A DNA stretch of 24,467 bases from positions 1 to 24,467 of the forward strand of contig CAYYQD010000022.1 of assembly GCA_964473735.1 (NCBI GenBank), written 5' to 3'. The notes under the pieces were generated by a model, which saw only the letters and a program-made list of their open reading frames with translations, had not been told where the DNA came from and made no database searches. How positions within the stretch are numbered: the stretch's first letter is position 1; the number at the start of each line of letters is the position of its first letter. Positions 1 to 6,782 of this stretch are shown here, piece by piece. Made by a program: the position numbers and the translations under genes. The stretch is from JAADCS01 sp964473735 (GTDB taxonomy: Bacteria; Hydrothermota; Hydrothermia; LBFQ01).

Positions 1-384
1 CCGGGCGAAGTTAGAGGAGTGCTCCACGAGTATAAAACGTCCCTTAAGGAGCACCGCCGGAGGAATCCCTGCGGGTAAGCCCATATGTACGACCACGGCG
101 TCCGGCTTGAAGGTCATGAGGTTTTTCAGAAGGAGTAAGGTGTGGGCTATCAGGGATAAGGGAAAGAAGATCAGGCCCATCCGTGGAACGTAGGGGATGA
201 GCATCGCCTCAACGGGAATCCCCTCCCACACGTACCTCCGGTACCCGAACCTGTTCGTCCGGATGAGGGTTATGACCTTGACCTCCCCGATACGGCCAAG
301 GACTTTGGCGTGGTCGTGGAAAAACGTCGTTATGTAGGGCCTTTCCTTGTGGGGGTAGTTATCCGTTATCATAAGGATGCGCAT
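1..384 (-). CDS. Glycosyltransferase family 4, N-terminal part (cut by window edge)
   Basis: This is the first 128 codons of a gene that continues beyond base 1. It starts at the ATG at 384-382 with MRILMITDNYPHKERPYITTF, the N-terminal Rossmann start of GT4/GT-B glycosyltransferases, in which the loop after strand 1 precedes 'F..DHA..L'. A hydrophobic stretch (about residues 78-95, IFFPLSLIAHTLLLL) and a 'PDAVVVHMGLPAG' segment match the acceptor-side domain of this class. The donor-binding C-terminal domain with its E-x7-E motif lies outside the window, so the sugar cannot be judged. It follows the DUF77 gene by 10 bp and is the last visible gene of a minus-strand operon with a GT2 enzyme. 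A role in cell-surface glycan synthesis is inference. Confidence 0.72.
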   Translation of the reverse strand, partial: MRILMITDNYPHKERPYITTFFHDHAKVLGRIGEVKVITLIRTNRFGYRRYVWEGIPVEAMLIPYVPRMGLIFFPLSLIAHTLLLLKNLMTFKPDAVVVHMGLPAGIPPAVLLKGRFILVEHSSNFAR

Positions 385-394
385 CTTGGCGACC

Positions 395-703
395 CTACTC
401 CCCTAACCTCTCAAGCACGGCCCGGACCTTTTCCTCGGGGTTTAGCTCCCTGTCCCTCCTCTCGTCCATCTTTATGACGGTACTCACCCGTACCGCCCCC
501 TTACGGAACATAGCCTCCTGCATCTTTAGGATAACCTCAAATATCACCTCCGGATCCCCCCATATGGTCGTGCACATCGGCCCCAGTTCCCACTCCACCC
601 TACCGTCCTCCTTCAGCACCTTTATGGCTTCCGCCACGTACTCGGACACGCTGGGACCCTCACCGATGGGTGCGATGCTTACGGCTACTATGGCCCTTCT
701 CAT
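395..703 (-). CDS. Thiamine-binding protein, DUF77 / MTH1187 family
   Basis: This 102-residue protein has the DUF77 (PF01910) pattern: N-terminal strand 'AIVAVSIAPIGEGPSVSEYV', a central 'WELGPMCTTIWG' segment and a C-terminal 'VSTVIKMDERRD', the usual 'R.S...KIDKR.D' region. Family members are small ferredoxin-like oligomeric proteins that bind thiamine or related hydroxymethylpyrimidine compounds. The length is normal for the family (about 95-105 aa). The ATG overlaps the stop of the upstream GT2 gene (ATGA, 700-703), so translation is probably coupled. Its neighbours are glycosyltransferases and a crotonase rather than thiamine biosynthesis genes, so the context says nothing about its ligand here. 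Confidence 0.82.
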   Translation of the reverse strand: MRRAIVAVSIAPIGEGPSVSEYVAEAIKVLKEDGRVEWELGPMCTTIWGDPEVIFEVILKMQEAMFRKGAVRVSTVIKMDERRDRELNPEEKVRAVLERLGE

Positions 704-1452
704 CCCCGTCCTCCCTTTATCTTTACGGGTTTTCCATCCACGAGGGTGGGCTTCCAGAAGGCGAAGCGGAGGATGTACAGGAGGGCCTTGAGACCATCCT
801 TCCAGTTTATCTTTTTACCTTCGGCGTACGTACGCCCGTGGTAGCTTATCCCCATCTCGTATATGCGCCAGTTGGTGTATTTGGCCGTTTTGGATACCTT
901 CATGGTGAATTCCACCTCAAAGCCGAAGTCCGTCAGGGTAAGGTCAAAGTAGTCCAGCACCTCCCTCTTGAAAACTTTGTAGCACACCTCAATGTCGGAG
1001 AAGGTCATATCGCTGAATAGATTGACCAGAAAGGAGATTAGCTTGTTCCCCATGAAGTGATGGTGATACAGGATGCGGTGGGGGTTCCCGTAGAAACGGG
1101 AGCCGTAGACGACGTCGGCGTAGCCGTCGGTTATGAGCCTTATCATGGGGATGAGGTCCGCCGGGTCGTACTCAAGGTCGGCGTCCTGTATGGCTATTAT
1201 GTCCCCCGTGGCATGAGCGAAGGCGGTGTGCAGAGCAGCGCCCTTTCCCCTGTTCCTGTCGTGGTAGAGCACCTTTACCCCCTCAAGGCCCTCCACGTTC
1301 TCCCTTATGTACTCCCTCGTACCGTCGGTGGAGAAGTCATCCACCACCACTATCTCCCTGGGGAGGCCGAAGTCCATCCCGTAGACCTTACGAAAGAGGA
1401 GAGGGAAGAACTCCCTCTCGTTATATACGGGTATGACCAGACTGAGATTCAC
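700..1452 (-). CDS. Glycosyltransferase family 2, DPG/dolichol-phosphate-mannose-synthase-like
   Basis: The 250-residue protein is a complete GT-A fold GT2 domain: 'LSLVIPVYNE' (residues 3-12), 'IVVVDDFSTDGT' (34-45), 'NRGKGAAL' (67-74) and the metal-binding 'QDADLEY' (89-95). The tail 'ISYHGRTYAEGKKINWKDG' is typical of the polyprenyl-phosphate sugar synthase (DPM_DPG-synthase) subgroup, which transfers a hexose from a nucleotide sugar to a lipid-phosphate carrier at the membrane. No C-terminal GtrA-type transmembrane segment is present. Both ends overlap neighbours by ATGA (1449-1452 with the crotonase, 700-703 with DUF77). Family assignment is firm; the donor sugar and acceptor are unknown. 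Confidence 0.88.
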   Translation of the reverse strand: MNLSLVIPVYNEREFFPLLFRKVYGMDFGLPREIVVVDDFSTDGTREYIRENVEGLEGVKVLYHDRNRGKGAALHTAFAHATGDIIAIQDADLEYDPADLIPMIRLITDGYADVVYGSRFYGNPHRILYHHHFMGNKLISFLVNLFSDMTFSDIEVCYKVFKREVLDYFDLTLTDFGFEVEFTMKVSKTAKYTNWRIYEMGISYHGRTYAEGKKINWKDGLKALLYILRFAFWKPTLVDGKPVKIKGGRG

Positions 1453-2219
1453 CTTCCCTTGAACTCCGGCTTCCTCTTTTCAAAGAAGGCCCTGACCCCC
1501 TCGTTCTTATCCTCGCTACCCACCGTCCGGGCGAAGAGCTTAGCCTCGTACTCAAAGCCGAAGTCCCCCAGCTGGAAGGCCCGGTTTATCGCCTCTTTGG
1601 CCAAAGCCACCGCTAACGGCCCCTTGGACGCCACGGTCTGTGCCAGATTCAGGGCCTCGTCCATGAGATTGTCGTGATTTACGACCTTCTGCACCAGACC
1701 TATCTCGTAAGCTTTATGGGCTGATATACGCTCCCCCGTCAGTATCAGATATTTGGCCCACCCCTGACCTAACTTCCGGCTCATACGCTGGGTTGCGCCC
1801 CATCCGGGCATTATACCTAAATCCACCTCCGGCTGGCCGAAGACGGCGTTCTCCGACGCCACTATGAAGTCGCAGGCCAGAGCCAGCTCGCATCCACCCC
1901 CTAAGGCGTAGCCGTTGACGGCCGCTATGAACACTTTGGGGGAGTCCTCTATCTTGCCGAACACCCTCTGTCCCACCTTCGCCATCCTGTACCCCCCCTC
2001 CTCGTCAAGGGTGCCTATGTACTTTATATCGGCCCCGGCGACGAAGGCCTTACCGGTCCCCGTTATCACCACGGCTCGGACGTCGGGGTCGGAGTTCACG
2101 TCGTCCACGGCCCTCTCAAGGTCCTCTAACACCTCCGGTGCCAGAGCGTTGAGCTTATCCGGTCGGTTTATACGTATCACGGCTATTCCGTCTCTCTTCT
2201 CAAGCTCTACGTACCTCAT
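1449..2219 (-). CDS. Enoyl-CoA hydratase/isomerase (crotonase) family protein
   Basis: The 256-residue protein has the crotonase fold: 'VIRINRPDKLNAL' near the N-terminus, an oxyanion-hole strand 'KAFVAGADI' (57-65), 'NGYALGGGCELALACD' (102-117) with Glu111, and 'QPEVDLGIMPGWGATQR' (129-145) with Glu131. These two glutamates are the catalytic acid/base pair of enoyl-CoA hydratases, so it should hydrate 2-enoyl-CoA, possibly a short-chain substrate. I place the start at the ATG at 2219 (MRYVELEKRDGIAV): it gives normal family length, and a TAGAAT hexamer lies exactly 7 nt upstream. The open frame extends 20 codons further up, but that extension has no family similarity and would run over the promoter. 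It opens the minus-strand operon with the glycosyltransferases; no other fatty-acid oxidation gene is adjacent. Confidence 0.9.
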   Translation of the reverse strand: MRYVELEKRDGIAVIRINRPDKLNALAPEVLEDLERAVDDVNSDPDVRAVVITGTGKAFVAGADIKYIGTLDEEGGYRMAKVGQRVFGKIEDSPKVFIAAVNGYALGGGCELALACDFIVASENAVFGQPEVDLGIMPGWGATQRMSRKLGQGWAKYLILTGERISAHKAYEIGLVQKVVNHDNLMDEALNLAQTVASKGPLAVALAKEAINRAFQLGDFGFEYEAKLFARTVGSEDKNEGVRAFFEKRKPEFKGR

Positions 2220-2226
2220 AGCGTAG

Positions 2227-2232
2227 ATTCTA
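2227..2232 (-). promoter_or_regulatory. -10-like element (TAGAAT) of crotonase operon
   Basis: TAGAAT on the minus strand ends 7 nt before the ATG at 2219. At that spacing the transcript would start at or next to the start codon, which suggests a leaderless mRNA. I see no convincing -35 box. Confidence 0.6.
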
Positions 2233-2295
2233 CCGTGGAACGTCCCGGGAGTTTCTCTATTTCCACCCCTCCGCTCCAAAGCCCCCTTGCTACCC

Positions 2296-2301
2296 TATAA
2301 T
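2296..2301 (+). promoter_or_regulatory. -10-like element (TATAAT) of outer-membrane protein gene
   Basis: TATAAT is followed by 7 nt (AAACACC) and then the ATG at 2309. There is no Shine-Dalgarno sequence in the gap, so a leaderless transcript is likely. This promoter is divergent from the crotonase promoter. Confidence 0.65.
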
Positions 2302-2308
2302 AAACACC

Positions 2309-3802
2309 ATGCGGAAGTTCCTTATAATCCTGCTACCGGGTTTCCTGGCGGCACAGGACTTTGACATCTACAGGGAGGAACAACCCACTAAACTGCAGGC
2401 GTACATGGAGGTGTTCGGTTCCACCGTGTATATAGGTCAGCCCGTTCCGGACCTGGTGGGGTACGCTGTCCCGGGGACCGGAGACCTCCTGAACGTACTC
2501 AGGGCCCGCGCTGGTGCGTCCGTGAGCTTCGCCAACAAATTCACCATAGGTATAGCCGGAATGTACTCCGGAGAGGCGACGAGCGATATAAAGGGCCTCC
2601 CTGTCGGAGTGTCCGAGGCCTACGTCCAGCTGGACACCTTCGTGACCCCCATAGGTGGGCAGGGGGTGGTGCGGATAGGCCGTCAGATAATAAACTTCGG
2701 TCAGGGCCTCGCGTTTGGAGACTACCACGGTTTCGGGGCCAACGCCGTAAGGTTGGGGTATCGGTTCAGCCCCGCGTGGGAGTGGTATTTAGACATACTG
2801 TACGTCAAGAGCAACGAGAGCGGGGCCCGTCAGGTTGAGAAGTTCTATTACCCCTTCGCGTACTACGATGAGGCCAAGGGTGAGATCGCGTACAAGTGGA
2901 TAAGCACCAAGTACGACCTTGAAACGTGGGGTGTATTCCTTGAGCGGAAGAAGGGACCGAGGGACAACTACGAGTTCTACGTGTATGCTGCCATGATGAG
3001 CGAGCAGAGGCTCATCGGGAGCGGTTTCAACCCCTACTATCTCGGTGGATACATCGCCATAGGACCTATAGGGAACTTCTACATGGACGCCGAGCTCGGG
3101 TACATGACCGGTATATGGGACTCCCGCCGCAGGATATACGGGGACCTCTCCGACCAGATATACGACGTCGTGGGTGAGGGGCGCATAGACCTGAACGCCT
3201 ACGCCATAGGCATAAGGGCAAACTACGACTTTACGGACCAGATCACGGGTGGGGTCTCCTTCTTCACCTTCAGCGGGGACAACCCCAACACCAAGGGGAT
3301 GTACGAGGCGTGGATCTCCCCCATGCCACGGACCGCCGGTATCCACGTCTTCAGCAACTGGACCCACTGGACGGGGATGGGAGAGGTCTTCACGTGGAAC
3401 TACAGGCCGGACAACTGGAGGAGCATATACTTCCTTAACCCCACCAACTTCGTCGCCGCGAACCTGAATCTGGTGTATAAGGCTTTCCCGATACAACAGT
3501 CCATGGTGATGCGGTTTGACGGCTTCGCGTACGCCGAGGCCGCCTCGCCTTCGGGCGTGGACCCCTACTTAGGGGCCGAGGCCGACGTCGCCATAAAGTT
3601 CACTTACGCGGACATAGCGGACATCGGCATAACCTTCGGCTACTTCCAGGCAGGCCCCCGTCTCCAGAACACCGGATGGTCCCGTCCGTCTCCCATCAAC
3701 CTTTACCTGCAGGGTTCGGTTCCGGACTATCAGATCCTGAAGATAACGGGGAGCTCTTACGTCGCAAGGCTCTGGGTGTACAGGTCCGTAAACCTCTTCT
3801 GA
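2309..3802 (+). CDS. Outer-membrane beta-barrel protein (alginate-export/porin-like)
   Basis: This 497-residue protein starts with a signal peptide (MRKFLIILLPGFLAAQ, cleavage likely near AQ-DF) and continues as alternating-hydrophobicity strands rich in Tyr, Trp and Gly. It ends in 'ARLWVYRSVNLF': a terminal Phe after an alternating strand is the usual signal for BAM-mediated outer-membrane insertion. The segment 'VRIGRQIINFGQGLAFGD' (about residues 119-136) resembles the 'R-x-GRQ' strand of alginate-export-type 18-strand porins. It should therefore sit in the outer membrane as a channel or a structural barrel; the cargo cannot be read from the sequence. It starts a plus-strand unit with its own leaderless-type promoter, and the DUF554 gene follows 7 bp after its stop. 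Confidence 0.78.
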   Translation: MRKFLIILLPGFLAAQDFDIYREEQPTKLQAYMEVFGSTVYIGQPVPDLVGYAVPGTGDLLNVLRARAGASVSFANKFTIGIAGMYSGEATSDIKGLPVGVSEAYVQLDTFVTPIGGQGVVRIGRQIINFGQGLAFGDYHGFGANAVRLGYRFSPAWEWYLDILYVKSNESGARQVEKFYYPFAYYDEAKGEIAYKWISTKYDLETWGVFLERKKGPRDNYEFYVYAAMMSEQRLIGSGFNPYYLGGYIAIGPIGNFYMDAELGYMTGIWDSRRRIYGDLSDQIYDVVGEGRIDLNAYAIGIRANYDFTDQITGGVSFFTFSGDNPNTKGMYEAWISPMPRTAGIHVFSNWTHWTGMGEVFTWNYRPDNWRSIYFLNPTNFVAANLNLVYKAFPIQQSMVMRFDGFAYAEAASPSGVDPYLGAEADVAIKFTYADIADIGITFGYFQAGPRLQNTGWSRPSPINLYLQGSVPDYQILKITGSSYVARLWVYRSVNLF

Positions 3803-3809
3803 GGCGGGT

Positions 3810-4439
3810 GTGCCGTTCGTAGGCACCCTGATAAACGCCGGGGCCGTACTTGTCGGTAGCGCTGTTGGAGGGTTGATCGGTAAGGCCTTCCCGAAGGGGC
3901 TGCGGACTAACCTCCATAAGGTACTGGGAGTACTAACTCTGGGGATAGCCCTACGGATGGTGGTGGATGGGGACGTCCTGAAAGGTGGGTTTACCCTTCT
4001 CGTCGGGTACCTCATCGGATACCTCCTGCGTTTGGACGCCCGGGGACGTTCCCTTCTCTCTTCGGGTGGGGTGGTGGCGGCCGTAGTGCTGTTCTGTACC
4101 GGCCCCATGACCGTTTTGGGAGCGATCAGGGACGCCATGGGTGACCCCGCTCTCCTACTCGTTAAGTCTCTTTTAGACGGCACCGTCTCCGTAGTCTTCG
4201 GCGCCACCTTCGGATTCTCTGTGGGACTGTCGGCCCTCTTCCTCCTGCTTATCCAGGGGGGGATGGAGGTGGCGGTACTACTGTTAAACGTCGGCCATCC
4301 TGACCTATCCGTCCTTAACGGCACCGGTGGACTGATCCTCATACTCATAGGCCTGAACCTACTTGACCTGACCGACTTCCCGACCGCGGACACCCTTCCG
4401 GCCTTAGCCTTGGTACCGCTATGGTCCCTTTTCTCCTGA
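3810..4439 (+). CDS. DUF554 family membrane protein
   Basis: This 209-residue, strongly hydrophobic protein carries the DUF554 hallmarks: 'GTLINAGAVLVGSAVGGLIG' at the start, 'VLFCTGPMTVLGAI' in the middle (about residues 93-106), 'KSLLDGTVSVVFGATFG' and 'LLLIQGG'. Around six or seven membrane helices are expected. DUF554 proteins are conserved integral inner-membrane proteins whose substrate is not established; a transport role is often assumed. The start is a GTG at 3810, preceded by a purine-rich GAGGCGG just after the stop of the barrel gene, and I see no promoter in the 7-bp gap, so it is co-transcribed. The last 19 bp overlap the next gene. Confidence 0.88.
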   Translation: MPFVGTLINAGAVLVGSAVGGLIGKAFPKGLRTNLHKVLGVLTLGIALRMVVDGDVLKGGFTLLVGYLIGYLLRLDARGRSLLSSGGVVAAVVLFCTGPMTVLGAIRDAMGDPALLLVKSLLDGTVSVVFGATFGFSVGLSALFLLLIQGGMEVAVLLLNVGHPDLSVLNGTGGLILILIGLNLLDLTDFPTADTLPALALVPLWSLFS

Positions 4440-5299
4440 TAATCTCCCAGAAGTTCTACCGGGACCCCATGAAGGGGGCGAGGTACGGCTTCTACTGGAA
4501 CTACAAAACCCTCCCCTACTGGTCCATGCTGGATTACGACCCCTACAGGATGCTCCTCAGGGAAAGGCTTTTGGTGAAGCTAAAGGAGCCCGGATATTCC
4601 TTCGCCTTCATATCACCGGATACCCTTATCACCTCCGGGGAGGGAGCTTGCCATTTTTATATCATATCCGAGAAGGGTACGGCGATAGAGAAGGGGAACC
4701 TTCCCGGATGCAACAGGAAGACGTGGATAGCGAGTATCCCCCTTCCCTTCGTCACCCTGACCGAGGTAATAGTACCGGAGGGGAAAGAGGTACGTTCCTA
4801 TGAACTTGAGGGATTCAAGGTGGAGAAAGATACGGTGATACGGTACGACCACCCTGTCATCTCCTGCTGGCTTATGGAGGAAGTTACCTGCGCCCTTGAC
4901 ACGGGGGTATATCGGGGGGCAACGGACGTCTCCTTACTTGATAGGGACGAGAACGTGACCCTCATAACCTACCCGTGGGGGATCCGTTTAATGCGCGGAG
5001 AGGACACCGTCGTCAGCATCAGGACCCCGTCGGAGCCTATGGACTACTCTTACTCCCACGGCCTTCTGCACGTTGCCTTAGGGTCCCACGGCATCCTTAC
5101 GGTGGATATTCATACCGGCGCTCACACCTACTACAGGGATATACCGGCGGTAGGGGTCTACTCCTCCTACGGTAAGTTCGTGGTGTTAGCGGAGGACTTA
5201 GAGGGATGCATCCACATCTTCCGCCCTGTATTCCGGCCCCCTTCGGTTGAGTACGTCGGAAGGGCAGAGACGACCTTCTGTCAAAGGGCCTCACGTTAG
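4421..5299 (+). CDS. Unrecognised protein, possibly exported, beta-rich
   Basis: I do not recognise this 292-residue protein. A short hydrophobic N-terminus (MVPFLLIISQKF) could be a minimal signal sequence. The body is aromatic-rich near the start (YGFYWNYKTLPYWSMLDYDPY), and the C-terminal third has short repeating beta-like blocks ('HGLLHVALGSHGILTVDIHTG', 'AVGVYSSYGKFVVLAEDLEG') that recall propeller blades. It holds several Cys (in GEGACH, LPGCN, ISCW, EVTCAL, EGCIH and TTFCQ), compatible with disulphides in the periplasm. The chosen ATG overlaps the DUF554 frame by 19 bp and has no clear Shine-Dalgarno; the ATG at 4469 is an alternative start. Its stop TAG overlaps the stop of the convergent grpE (bases 5296-5299, TTAG). 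Confidence 0.6.
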   Translation: MVPFLLIISQKFYRDPMKGARYGFYWNYKTLPYWSMLDYDPYRMLLRERLLVKLKEPGYSFAFISPDTLITSGEGACHFYIISEKGTAIEKGNLPGCNRKTWIASIPLPFVTLTEVIVPEGKEVRSYELEGFKVEKDTVIRYDHPVISCWLMEEVTCALDTGVYRGATDVSLLDRDENVTLITYPWGIRLMRGEDTVVSIRTPSEPMDYSYSHGLLHVALGSHGILTVDIHTGAHTYYRDIPAVGVYSSYGKFVVLAEDLEGCIHIFRPVFRPPSVEYVGRAETTFCQRASR

Positions 5300-5775
5300 C
5301 CCACCACTCCCACCCTCGCCGGTTTCAGGAGCTTACCCCTGTACCTCCAGCCCGGCTCGTACACGACCCCCACGCTCCCCTTGGGCAGGCTATCGTCCTT
5401 TATCACGGTCAGGGCCTCCATGGTGGAGGGGTCAAAGGGTTTCCCCACCTCCGGGGTAATCTTCTCCACGCCCAGCACCTTCAGGGTGTGGGTTATCTTC
5501 CTGACTATGCTCTCGGCACCTTCCCTTACGTTGTCCGGCACGTCCTCCGCCGACAGGACGGCCAAGAGGCGATCCATATCCTCAAGTAGGACGAAGATCT
5601 CCTTAAGTAGGCCCTCCTTCCCCTTCCTCTCGGCCTCCCTAACCCTCGTCTCGCTCACCCTCCTGTAGGCCTCCTGCTCCCGGAGGGTATAGGTCAGGGC
5701 CTCCCTCAACCTCGCCACCTCCCGTTTCAACCGCCTGCTCTCCCTCTGGGCCTTCAGACAGATAAGGTCGTCCAT
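5296..5775 (-). CDS. grpE: Nucleotide exchange factor GrpE
   Basis: The 159-residue protein has GrpE architecture: a long charged N-terminal helix predicted as coiled coil (about residues 5-75), a four-helix-bundle segment 'EIFVLLEDMDRLLAVL', and the C-terminal beta-wing ('GVEKITPEVGKPFDPSTMEALTV' through 'GSVGVVYEPGWRYRGKLLKPARVGV'). 'GxxFDPxxMEA' and 'GYxxxxRLLRPAxV'-type motifs are diagnostic, although here the latter reads 'GWRYRGKLLKPARV'. It releases ADP from DnaK in the Hsp70 cycle, as a cytoplasmic homodimer. No dnaK, dnaJ or hrcA lies next to it. The ATG at 5775 has TAGAAT 7 nt upstream. No CIRCE-like repeat is visible in the 45 bp before it. Confidence 0.93.
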   Translation of the reverse strand: MDDLICLKAQRESRRLKREVARLREALTYTLREQEAYRRVSETRVREAERKGKEGLLKEIFVLLEDMDRLLAVLSAEDVPDNVREGAESIVRKITHTLKVLGVEKITPEVGKPFDPSTMEALTVIKDDSLPKGSVGVVYEPGWRYRGKLLKPARVGVVG

Positions 5776-5782
5776 GGAAGGA

Positions 5783-5788
5783 ATTCTA
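5783..5788 (-). promoter_or_regulatory. -10-like element (TAGAAT) of grpE
   Basis: TAGAAT on the minus strand is separated by exactly 7 nt (TCCTTCC, with no Shine-Dalgarno) from the grpE ATG, so a leaderless transcript is predicted. Confidence 0.62.
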
Positions 5789-5820
5789 CCGCTGACCTTC
5801 GGACCGGACGTATCCCGCTA

Positions 5821-6693
5821 TCACCTCTTCAGCAGGTCCCGGAGAAGCTTCGGAACCTCCTCCGGAAGGTCCGCCACGGGAACGCCCACACTTTCAAACT
5901 TCTTTCGCTTCTCCTCGTACGTCCCCTCGGAGCCCATTATTATGGCACCGGCGTGGCCCATCCTCTTCTCCTTGGGAGCCGTACGGCCGGCTATGAAGGC
6001 CACCACCGGCTTGTTGAACTCCTTGGCTATGTAGTCGGCGGCGTCCTGCTCGTCCGTCCCCCCTATCTCCCCTATGAGTACCACCGCCTCCGTCTGGGGG
6101 TCCTCCTTGAACAGCCTGAGGGCGTCTATAAATTTGGTCCCGATTATGGGATCCCCACCGATGCCGATGGCAGTACTCTGACCAAAGCCGTTGGCCGTCA
6201 GGTGGGAGACTATCTCGTACGTCAGGGTACCGCTACGGGATACGACCCCGATTCCCCCCTCCTTGAAGATGTGGCCGGGCATTATGCCAACCTTGGCCTG
6301 ACCGGGGGTTATGAGGCCGGGGCAGTTGGGCCCTATGATCCGTGCCCCCCTCTCCTCGGCGAAGATCTTGGCCCTCATCACGTCGTTTACTGGTATCCCC
6401 TCGGTTATGGTGACCACCAGCTTTATACCGGCGTCTATAGCCTCCATCATGGCGTCGGCGGCGAACCTGGCCGGTACGAAGATTATGCTGGTATCCGCTC
6501 CCGTCTCCTTAACCGCTTCCTTAACCGTGTTGAATACGGGTACCCCGTGTACCTCCTGCCCACCTTTCCCGGGGGTTACGCCGCCTACCACTTTGGTTCC
6601 GTACTCCAGCATCAGCCCGGTATGGAAGGAGCCGTCCCTACCGGTTATCCCCTGAACTATGACACGGTTATCCTTGGTTAGAAGTATGGCCAT
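5821..6693 (-). CDS. sucD: Succinyl-CoA synthetase (succinate-CoA ligase), alpha subunit
   Basis: The 290-residue protein is a full-length SucD. Residues 1-120 form the CoA-binding Rossmann domain ('VIVQGITGRDGSFHT', 'GGVTPGKGGQEVHGVPVF'), followed by 'GPNCPGLITPG' (121-131) and the ligase domain with 'SRSGTLTYEI' and the active-site histidine in 'RMGHAGAIIMG' (His247), which is phosphorylated during catalysis. With the beta subunit (SucC) it interconverts succinyl-CoA and succinate with NTP formation in the TCA cycle. sucC is not adjacent, although the two are commonly paired. TAGAAT lies 8 nt before the ATG, so this is its own transcription unit, ending 45 bp before the grpE start. Confidence 0.96.
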   Translation of the reverse strand: MAILLTKDNRVIVQGITGRDGSFHTGLMLEYGTKVVGGVTPGKGGQEVHGVPVFNTVKEAVKETGADTSIIFVPARFAADAMMEAIDAGIKLVVTITEGIPVNDVMRAKIFAEERGARIIGPNCPGLITPGQAKVGIMPGHIFKEGGIGVVSRSGTLTYEIVSHLTANGFGQSTAIGIGGDPIIGTKFIDALRLFKEDPQTEAVVLIGEIGGTDEQDAADYIAKEFNKPVVAFIAGRTAPKEKRMGHAGAIIMGSEGTYEEKRKKFESVGVPVADLPEEVPKLLRDLLKR

Positions 6694-6701
6694 AGTCGTC
6701 T

Positions 6702-6707
6702 ATTCTA
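6702..6707 (-). promoter_or_regulatory. -10-like element (TAGAAT) of sucD
   Basis: TAGAAT on the minus strand lies 8 nt before the sucD ATG at 6693. A TTGACC further upstream is about 24 nt away from it, too far for a normal -35 box. Confidence 0.6.
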
Positions 6708-6782
6708 CCCCCGTCGCGCCTGAACGGTGCAGGTCAAACGGGGATTCGGAATCTTCCACGGGTGGGAGTCCGGTAGGACTCG

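Noticed and set aside
1057..1677. Long plus-strand open frame (206 codons)
   Set aside because: It lies antisense to the GT2 and crotonase genes, both of which have clear family motifs; GC-rich genes leave such open antisense frames.
2220..2279. Upstream extension of the crotonase (20 codons)
   Set aside because: The extra residues are not family-like and overlap the TAGAAT promoter; the protein has normal length from the ATG at 2219.
2789..4393. Large minus-strand open frames opposite the barrel and DUF554 genes
   Set aside because: Their translations are low-complexity and Arg/Ser/Pro/Val-rich with no motif, while the plus strand encodes a convincing signal peptide, barrel and DUF554 signature.
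5953..6681. Plus-strand 242-codon open frame
   Set aside because: It is a shadow of sucD, whose catalytic His and CoA-binding motifs are intact on the minus strand.
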